Assembly: GCA_017984655.1 (NCBI GenBank)
Contig: JAGNZB010000037.1
Coordinates: 1 to 11,917, forward strand
Source: Candidatus Altimarinota bacterium
GTDB taxonomy: Bacteria; Patescibacteriota; Gracilibacteria; RBG-16-42-10
Reading direction: 5' to 3'
Length of the DNA stretch: 11,917 nt
Shown: positions 7,263-11,917 of the stretch, piece by piece
How positions within the stretch are numbered: the stretch's first letter is position 1
How the letters are laid out: each line of letters begins with the position of its first letter
Position numbers and translations under genes: made by a program
The notes under the pieces: generated by a model
Told to the model about the DNA's origin: nothing
The model's database searches: none
What the model saw: only the letters and a program-made list of their open reading frames with translations

Positions 7263-7291
7263 ATGATAGAGATCACTGTAGATTCAGTCAA
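7263..7291 (-). promoter_or_regulatory. Promoter of leuS
   Basis: On the minus strand: TTGACT (7291-7286), a 17-nt spacer and TATCAT (7268-7263). Both boxes are 5/6 to the sigma-70 consensus with ideal spacing. The -10 ends 21 nt before the ATG, so the leader is about 14 nt. This is one of the two best -35/-10 pairs in the window. Confidence 0.75.
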
Positions 7292-7319
7292 AAAGTCAGC
7301 TATACCAAGACTCAGGTTC

Positions 7320-7332
7320 TTTGCTATCTTGG
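7320..7332 (+). promoter_or_regulatory. Extended -10 promoter of the 7357-rsmE unit
   Basis: TTTGCTATCTTGG contains the extended -10 TGC-TATCTT (7322-7330), ending 26 nt before the ATG at 7357. There is no clear -35. It is identical over 13 bases to the gltX promoter motif. It lies within the 115-bp divergent region shared with leuS. Confidence 0.45.
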
Positions 7333-7356
7333 CAACAAAGTTATGCAAGCTAGTAT

Positions 7357-7935
7357 ATGTTTTTAAAAAGCCTCACCTTCGATCCCTCCCAATGGCACTC
7401 GTGTTTCACACATGATTGGAGCAGTTGTGACCGCGGGATGAATTGTTATACGTATGCACTCAATAATCCCAGCTATCACTGGTCAGTGCCAGGATTAGGT
7501 TTTGTGAAATCATTTCCACAACCTTATTATGATAGTTTCAATGTTCAGTTCAAAGGTGTATCGCTAGAAAAGTATCGAGAGATCATTATGCAAGGAGCAA
7601 TTGCTGACGGTCTTATACCAGTCGCAGATCCGATCAAACAAGACGGCTATTACTTGGTAGCATTGCGATTCAATGATGATCCCAAAAGCCTCGATTTTGA
7701 TTGGTATCGTCAGGACGATGATGGTCTCTGGAGCCACAAAGACGGCTGGCATCGCCCCACCAACCTTGATAGCGAGAAGCAAGTGATTACTGATCCCCGT
7801 TACTTGGCAGACAGAGACTATCCTGTGTTTGCTAGTTTTTTTCTGGCACCCAGAGCTGGTATCGTACTGACTAAAAAGTTCCCAATTGGTAAGGCACCAA
7901 TCATTGACGACAGCAAACCCGGATCTCATACTTAA
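7357..7935 (+). CDS. Hypothetical protein with an NCYTYALN cysteine motif; possible amidase/protease-like fold
   Basis: A 192-residue soluble-looking protein that I cannot name. Notable blocks are GMNCYTYALNNPSYHW (27-42, Cys30), PGLGFVKSF (45-53), DGYYLVALRFNDD (96-108) and DFDWYRQDDDGLWSHKDGWH (113-132), then PTNLDSEKQVITDPRY (134-149) and YPVFASFFLAP (155-165). A Cys in an N-C-x-x-Y-A-L helix start, followed by a strand and then a His-bearing WYRQD/WSHK segment, resembles cysteine hydrolases of the NlpC/P60-like type. I recall unassigned bacterial and phage proteins with a similar WYRQD-DG-WSHK-G segment. That link is inference only. H127 or H132 would be candidate catalytic histidines. 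There is no signal peptide or membrane segment. ATG start without Shine-Dalgarno. It ends 22 bp before rsmE and is probably co-transcribed with it. Confidence 0.75.
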   Translation: MFLKSLTFDPSQWHSCFTHDWSSCDRGMNCYTYALNNPSYHWSVPGLGFVKSFPQPYYDSFNVQFKGVSLEKYREIIMQGAIADGLIPVADPIKQDGYYLVALRFNDDPKSLDFDWYRQDDDGLWSHKDGWHRPTNLDSEKQVITDPRYLADRDYPVFASFFLAPRAGIVLTKKFPIGKAPIIDDSKPGSHT

Positions 7936-7957
7936 TTCGTCATTTTAACAACTTTCT

Positions 7958-8695
7958 GTGCACCGCTTTTTCCTATCAACCACAATTACACTTAGTGAAA
8001 GCAACCATCTACTGATTGAGAAATCACAGTACCCTGAGCTCCTTCATCAGCTAGTGAATGTTTTGAGAATCGAGAAAGGCACAGAATTAATCTTTTTTGA
8101 CACTACTAAAACCGAGTATCAAGCCCAACTGGTTGAGTTTAATAAAAACCAGCTAGACTTCTCTATCATTGATCAGGCGATTGTGGATAGAGAGTTGCCA
8201 TTTGAGCTTTGCTTAGCTCAAGCGATTCCACATACCACTGAGAAATGGGAATGGCTACTACAAAAAGGCACCGAATTAGGTGTCACCAAGTTTATCCCCT
8301 TGCTGACTCACCGAACCCAAAGACAACATTTGCCCAAAATGGAACGGATGAAGAAGATCTTGACCGAGGCGGTAGAACAATGCGGCCGAACTACGATCCC
8401 AACCATCACTTCACCCATGAAGCTGGCTGACCTCACAGGCTCAGGTACGATAGTTTTCGCTAGCTTGCAAGGTACACAACCACTCGACGAACTGCTACAG
8501 GCACAGACAAAGATCACCAAGCTCATCATCTGTATTGGCCCAGAAGGAGGATTCTCAGCTCCAGAAGAACAAGAGTTGATTACCCACCAAGCACTCCCCT
8601 ACTCCCTCGGAAAACGAGTCTTACGATTAGAAACTGCCGCTTTGGCTAGTATCAGTATTGCGACATTGTTAGAGTTTCCGCATTCACGGCTATAA
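7958..8695 (+). CDS. rsmE: 16S rRNA (uracil1498-N3)-methyltransferase
   Basis: RsmE, a SPOUT-superfamily (trefoil-knot) enzyme that methylates N3 of U1498 in helix 44 of 16S rRNA using SAM, acting on assembled 30S subunits. The N-terminal PUA-like part begins MHRFFL, the usual RsmE start. KGTELGVTKFIPLLTHRTQ (103-121), EAVEQCGRTTIPTI (137-150), IGPEGGFSAPEEQ (193-205, SAM-binding knot) and LGKRVLRLETAALASI (217-232) are the family's conserved blocks. The length of 245 is typical. The start is GTG at 7958; no ATG lies near this position in frame, and MHRFFL fixes the choice. No Shine-Dalgarno site is visible, so translation may depend on the upstream gene, whose stop lies 22 bp away. No terminator follows; the repeat element begins 12 bp after the stop. 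Confidence 0.96.
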   Translation: MHRFFLSTTITLSESNHLLIEKSQYPELLHQLVNVLRIEKGTELIFFDTTKTEYQAQLVEFNKNQLDFSIIDQAIVDRELPFELCLAQAIPHTTEKWEWLLQKGTELGVTKFIPLLTHRTQRQHLPKMERMKKILTEAVEQCGRTTIPTITSPMKLADLTGSGTIVFASLQGTQPLDELLQAQTKITKLIICIGPEGGFSAPEEQELITHQALPYSLGKRVLRLETAALASISIATLLEFPHSRL

Positions 8696-8707
8696 ATTAG
8701 AACTTTG

Positions 8708-9051
8708 GGAATTACAGATTACAAATTATAAATTACAAATGGGGCTCAGGGCTCGAGAGTGTCTCTGGGGATTTGTAGTACTTGCCGCGATACTCGGCAA
8801 GGTCCTTCACTTCGTTCAGGATGGCAGGAAAGGGGGGCAGGATCCTTCGCATTCGCTCTGGATACCGGAGGAAGAGAATGAGGATGAGGAATAAGGATAG
8901 GACCATAAAAGTAAACGTGAAGGTAAAGGTGAATGGAAAACCTGATCGAGGTTGGCTTCGTGTTACCGGTCATAATTCCTCATTACCAATTCCTAATTAC
9001 TAATTGGCAGCCGTCCCCATTTGTAATTTGTAATCTGTAATTTATAATTCC
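8708..9051. repeat. Copy B: 344-bp mosaic repeat element bounded by 37-bp terminal inverted repeats
   Basis: The left end 8708-8744 and the right end 9015-9051 are 37-bp inverted repeats matching at 33 of 37 positions by hand alignment, both ending inward with the G4/C4 block (ATGGGG / CCCCAT). Inside are two related cores in tandem (8801-8824 and 8840-8865, consensus near GGATCCTTCGC-TCGCTCAGG), a G/A-rich block, GGACCATAAAAGT, a purine-rich hexamer-like module (AAACGTG, AAGGTA), and an AATTCCTAATTACT block. No transposase or credible gene lies within. The short frames in it are repeat translations; the minus-strand one includes the peptide CHPERSEGP, which I recall as a recurrent translation product of this core family in many genomes. 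No clear target-site duplication is seen. It fills the whole 411-bp gap between rsmE and the next promoter. Confidence 0.8.
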
Positions 9052-9080
9052 TGTTTTGATAGCTGAGTAGCTTGATTTTG

Positions 9081-9089
9081 TGGTACAAT
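9081..9089 (+). promoter_or_regulatory. Extended -10 promoter of the 9107 gene
   Basis: TGG-TACAAT (9081-9089): TG extension plus a 5/6 -10 box. There is no good -35 at 16-18 nt, as is usual with extended -10 promoters. The start of transcription would be near 9096, leaving a leader of about 10 nt. The promoter begins 30 bp outside the repeat element. Confidence 0.6.
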
Positions 9090-9106
9090 ACTAGGAACTA
9101 TTTTCT

Positions 9107-9985
9107 ATGCCACAGAATCAAAACGGTCTCAATCCTGACAATGCTGAGCAACGTACAGGACAAGAAGCTCCCGAGATGCGCAATAATCTGGGCGCTCCCA
9201 ACCCAGTTTATCAAGAGCTGATGCTGCAATACTTAGCTACTGGCAAGCATGATACTTTTGCTACCAGTGATCAGCCACACAAGAGTCTAGATGTGGAGAC
9301 CAGAGAAAACCTCTTACAAGGTATTGCTAATGGGAACTTTGATAGCATTTTCCAATCCATGCTAGCCAATGACATGGTGAGCAAGGGAACAATTACCACA
9401 GAGCAAATGCGACAGATTTGTGCTGCTCAGATCGAACACTTGAAGCAAGCTGGTAGAGAGTCATTGAAAGCACACCGCTTTGTGACAACTGTAGCAGAGA
9501 TTCGAGTAATATTATCACCACTATTAGAAGAGCAAACAGCCAAAACGACTGAGGCAACTCAACCAAAACCAGCTATCCAACCTTTATCAGCAGCTCAAAC
9601 ACCTACTGAAACGCAACTTGATCCCGAGCTTGCTAGTAAACAACAACTTCAAAAGTTTTTGGAGAGCCGTTTACAATCTTTGCAAGCAAGTATTCAAAGA
9701 AACCCCAACATGGCACATACTGACCAGTTTCAGGTCACTAGCCGAATCAACTTAATCCAAAGACTGACACCAGCGATTGCCAATGGCCAGCAGCTTTCCA
9801 GTGAAGACGGTAGATTACTACTATTTTTGATCAATGAGGTAAAGAAAGACCAGCCCAACATGACAGCATTGTCAGCAGCACAAGCTGCAAACGATCAGAC
9901 TACAGCACCCAGAGATCAATACACGGCGATGCGAGCATATGTGAGCCAACACACACAACCAGAGACCATCACAAAAGCAGCCTAA
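9107..9985 (+). CDS. Hypothetical protein, helical with a Q/T/P-rich linker
   Basis: An intact 292-residue frame, ATG to TAA, unrecognised. Residues 1-30 are polar and Asn/Gln-rich, probably disordered. Residues 33-140 look helical (VYQELMLQYLA, RENLLQGIANGNFDSIFQSMLANDM, ITTEQMRQICAAQIEHLKQ). Residues 142-170 form a Thr/Gln/Pro/Ala linker, and 171-250 is a second helical part (QLQKFLESRLQSLQASI, RINLIQRLTPAIANGQQLSSEDGRLLLFLINEVKK). The two helical parts share a weak pattern (R-x-N-L-x-Q ... ANG ... [IL]-[TS]-[TS]-E), perhaps a diverged duplication. There is one Cys, no signal peptide and no membrane segment. It has its own extended -10 promoter and ends 59 bp before clpB. clpB has a separate CIRCE promoter, but no terminator is visible between them, so read-through into clpB is possible. 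Confidence 0.75.
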   Translation: MPQNQNGLNPDNAEQRTGQEAPEMRNNLGAPNPVYQELMLQYLATGKHDTFATSDQPHKSLDVETRENLLQGIANGNFDSIFQSMLANDMVSKGTITTEQMRQICAAQIEHLKQAGRESLKAHRFVTTVAEIRVILSPLLEEQTAKTTEATQPKPAIQPLSAAQTPTETQLDPELASKQQLQKFLESRLQSLQASIQRNPNMAHTDQFQVTSRINLIQRLTPAIANGQQLSSEDGRLLLFLINEVKKDQPNMTALSAAQAANDQTTAPRDQYTAMRAYVSQHTQPETITKAA

Positions 9986-9993
9986 GCACCAAC

Positions 9994-10022
9994 TTGACTT
10001 TCAACAATTAGCGCTCTAACAT
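9994..10022 (+). promoter_or_regulatory. Promoter of clpB
   Basis: TTGACT (9994-9999, 5/6), a 17-nt spacer and TAACAT (10017-10022, 4/6). The -10 lies wholly within the 9-bp centre of the CIRCE element. The expected start is near 10029, giving a leader of about 16 nt with no Shine-Dalgarno site. Confidence 0.75.
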
Positions 10023-10034
10023 AGAGAGTGCTAA
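10008..10034. promoter_or_regulatory. CIRCE operator (HrcA-binding site) of clpB
   Basis: TTAGCGCTC (10008-10016), a 9-bp spacer and GAGTGCTAA (10026-10034). The CIRCE consensus is TTAGCACTC-N9-GAGTGCTAA. The right arm is perfect, the left arm differs at one base (G for A at 10013), and the spacer is exactly 9. In other bacteria HrcA binds this site and represses heat-shock genes until misfolded proteins titrate GroEL. The overlap with the -10 box fits repression by blocking RNA polymerase. hrcA itself is not in the window. Confidence 0.93.
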
Positions 10035-10044
10035 TCATCATTGT

Positions 10045-11917
10045 ATGAATGTTGAAAATCTCACCACAAAAGCAAAGGAAGCATTAGCAGGCATGCAAAC
10101 CATTGCTGTCGATCACCAGCATCAGACAGCTACAGGCCTGCATTTGCTAGCTGCTTTGACCAAGCAAGACCAAGGAGTAATACCGGCACTCCTTGCGGCT
10201 ATTGGTGTTCACAACTTACCAGAGCTTATCGAAAAGAAACTAGCATCGCTACCGCAAGTTACTGGCACAGAAAATGTTTACATTGCACCCGAACTAAAGA
10301 TGGTGTGGACCATTGCCGAGCAAGAAGCTGGCAAATTAAAAGATGATTATATTTCTACAGAGCATTTATTCTTGGCCCTATTACGTAACAAAAGTGATGC
10401 TCAAAATCTCCTCCTCGAATCAGGTGTCACGATTGAGAAAACCCTTGAAGCCTTGGCCCAAGTTCGTGGCAACCAGAAAGTGACTGATCCAGAGCCAGAA
10501 GGAAAATATCAAGCACTAGAGAAATATACCATCAATCTCACCAAACAAGCGACGCAAGGCAAGATCGACCCTGTGATTGGCCGCGATGAAGAAATTCGTC
10601 GAGTGATGCAAATTTTGTCCCGCAGGACCAAGAACAATCCCGTCTTGGTCGGTGAACCTGGCGTCGGTAAAACAGCGATCGCCGAAGGTTTAGCTCGACG
10701 GATTGTGGCCGGTGATGTCCCTGAGACACTTCATAATAAACAGCTATTATCATTAGACATGGGAGCCCTCGTTGCTGGGACCAAATACCGTGGTGAATTT
10801 GAGGAAAGACTCAAGGCGATCATCAAGGAAATCGAAGGCCGTGATGATATCATCCTCTTTATCGATGAGCTTCATTTGATTATCGGTGCTGGCAAAACTG
10901 ACGGTGCTATGGATGCCGGAAACTTACTCAAACCAGCCCTAGCTAGAGGACAGCTACGCACCATCGGAGCGACGACGCTAAAAGAGTATCGCCAATATAT
11001 TGAGAAAGATGCCGCCCTGGAGAGAAGATTCCAACCAGTACCAGTTCTAGAGCCTAGTATCGAGGATGCGATTTCTATCCTGCGTGGTATCAAAGAAAAA
11101 TATGAAGTCCATCATGGTGTACGAATCAAGGATGGTGCCATCGTTGCCGCGGTCAATCTTTCCAAACGCTATATTCAAGATCGTTTTCTACCTGACAAAG
11201 CCATCGATTTGATCGACGAAGCCACTTCCATGCTGCGAATGGAGATCGATAGCAAACCACAAGTACTCGACTCTATCGATAGAAAAATCATGCAACTTGA
11301 GATCGAAAAAGCAGCACTCAAAGAAGAAAAAGATTCTGCTAGTGAGGCTCGACTAGTTAGCATCGCTGAAGAACTTGCCAATCTCAAAGAATCAGCCAAA
11401 GGCATCGAGCTAAAGTGGCGGGAAGAAAAAGACATCATCACTACTATTCGGAGCAAGAAGTCTGAAATAGACAAAATGCGTCTCGAAGAAGAAACTGCAG
11501 AGCGCTCTGTAGACTTACAAAGAGTGGCGGAGATTCGCTATGGTATTTTGCCAAAACTCCATGAAGAAATTGCTGCAGCAGAACGAAAACTAGCGGAGAT
11601 CCAGAAAGATAACCCAATGCTCAAAGAAGAGGTCAGCGAAGAAGACATTGCTTCGATAGTCCACAAATGGACAGGAATCCCAGTGACGAAGATGCTCACT
11701 ACAGATAGTGACAAACTGCTTCAGCTAGAGGATGAAATGAGCAAAAGAGTAATCGGTCAAAAGGCAGCACTCAGTGCAGTCGCCAATGCATTTCGTCGTG
11801 CTCGGTCAGGTATTCAAGAAGAAGGTAAACCATTAGGTTCCTTTATCTTCATGGGACCAACAGGTGTTGGTAAAACTGAAGTAGCCAAGGCCCTGGCAGC
11901 GACCGTATTTCACGATG
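10045..11917 (+). CDS. clpB: ATP-dependent disaggregase ClpB, 3' part beyond the window
   Basis: The first 624 codons of ClpB (family length about 860), the hexameric AAA+ chaperone that pulls proteins out of aggregates together with DnaK. The frame is open to the window edge. The N-terminal Clp-N domain spans about 1-145 ([26 protein letters not shown]). NBD1 has Walker A GEPGVGKT (203-210), pore loop KYRGEF (Y248), Walker B FIDE (272-275) and arginine fingers R327-R328. The coiled-coil middle domain, about 405-525, is full length, which separates ClpB from ClpC or Clp[10 protein letters not shown] (539-547) opens NBD2, whose Walker A GPTGVGKT is at 604-611. These positions are within a few residues of E. 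coli ClpB. The start is ATG at 10045, 22 nt after the -10 box, without Shine-Dalgarno. Regulation is by the CIRCE operator just upstream. No frameshift is seen. Confidence 0.97.
   Translation, partial: MNVENLTTKAKEALAGMQTIAVDHQHQTATGLHLLAALTKQDQGVIPALLAAIGVHNLPELIEKKLASLPQVTGTENVYIAPELKMVWTIAEQEAGKLKDDYISTEHLFLALLRNKSDAQNLLLESGVTIEKTLEALAQVRGNQKVTDPEPEGKYQALEKYTINLTKQATQGKIDPVIGRDEEIRRVMQILSRRTKNNPVLVGEPGVGKTAIAEGLARRIVAGDVPETLHNKQLLSLDMGALVAGTKYRGEFEERLKAIIKEIEGRDDIILFIDELHLIIGAGKTDGAMDAGNLLKPALARGQLRTIGATTLKEYRQYIEKDAALERRFQPVPVLEPSIEDAISILRGIKEKYEVHHGVRIKDGAIVAAVNLSKRYIQDRFLPDKAIDLIDEATSMLRMEIDSKPQVLDSIDRKIMQLEIEKAALKEEKDSASEARLVSIAEELANLKESAKGIELKWREEKDIITTIRSKKSEIDKMRLEEETAERSVDLQRVAEIRYGILPKLHEEIAAAERKLAEIQKDNPMLKEEVSEEDIASIVHKWTGIPVTKMLTTDSDKLLQLEDEMSKRVIGQKAALSAVANAFRRARSGIQEEGKPLGSFIFMGPTGVGKTEVAKALAATVFHD

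Noticed and set aside
6908..7348. A 146-codon frame on the minus strand overlapping the leuS start
   Set aside because: It overlaps leuS in another frame, crosses the leuS promoter and has no recognisable domain, while LeuRS motifs fix the true frame.
8746..9003. Overlapping small frames of 75 and 73 codons on both strands between rsmE and the 9107 gene
   Set aside because: Both lie inside the repeat element and translate its low-complexity modules (KVNVKVKV-like and CHPERSEGP); no promoter or start context supports them.
1..9051. Copies A and B as the direct-repeat ends of a composite transposon or integrated island
   Set aside because: The DNA between them is housekeeping genes (tRNA-Ala, gltX, leuS, rsmE) with no transposase or integrase, so a mobile unit is unlikely.
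1..11917. CRISPR array or defence operon
   Set aside because: No regularly spaced identical repeats and no cas, restriction, toxin-antitoxin or other defence domain can be recognised.

Overview
The window looks like a bacterial chromosome segment with moderate GC, mostly ordinary housekeeping genes and repeat-filled intergenic gaps. Two long-form or standard aminoacyl-tRNA synthetases, an S-layer-homology protein, mosaic intergenic repeats and short mRNA leaders without clear Shine-Dalgarno sites would suit a candidate-phylum (Patescibacteria/CPR-like) genome. That assignment is an inference from style, because no 16S rRNA or ribosomal protein gene is present. The standard code (UGA = stop) is used: the long reading frames carry no in-frame UGA, although no complete gene here ends in TGA.

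Layout. 1-231 is the end of a dispersed mosaic repeat. 232-897 (-) is a SAM-dependent O-methyltransferase, divergent from a tRNA-Ala(UGC) at 1012-1088. 1089-1397 holds hairpins, a head-to-head repeat fragment and a promoter for an unrecognised gene (1398-2231). That gene converges on gltX (2304-3998, -). A divergent promoter region separates gltX from a secreted three-SLH-domain protein (4124-4753), which converges on leuS (4830-7241, -) across a shared bidirectional terminator. Divergent from leuS, a small unrecognised cysteine-motif protein (7357-7935) and rsmE (7958-8695) form a likely two-gene operon. 8708-9051 is a repeat element bounded by 37-bp terminal inverted repeats. An unrecognised helical, Q/T-rich protein (9107-9985) follows, then clpB, controlled by a CIRCE operator and running off the window end.

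How the genes relate. Most are translation or proteostasis functions: tRNA-Ala, GluRS, LeuRS, RsmE (16S rRNA m3U1498) and ClpB disaggregase. Each is mostly its own transcription unit. Candidate -10 boxes lie about 16-26 nt before the start codons, implying leaders of roughly 10-20 nt. Four of them share an extended -10 of the form TGNTAYCTT. The clearest regulatory feature is the CIRCE element overlapping the clpB -10, which predicts HrcA-type heat-shock repression. I see no CRISPR array, transposase, prophage or defence operon. The least explained items are the inverted-repeat-bounded mosaic element and the three unrecognised proteins.
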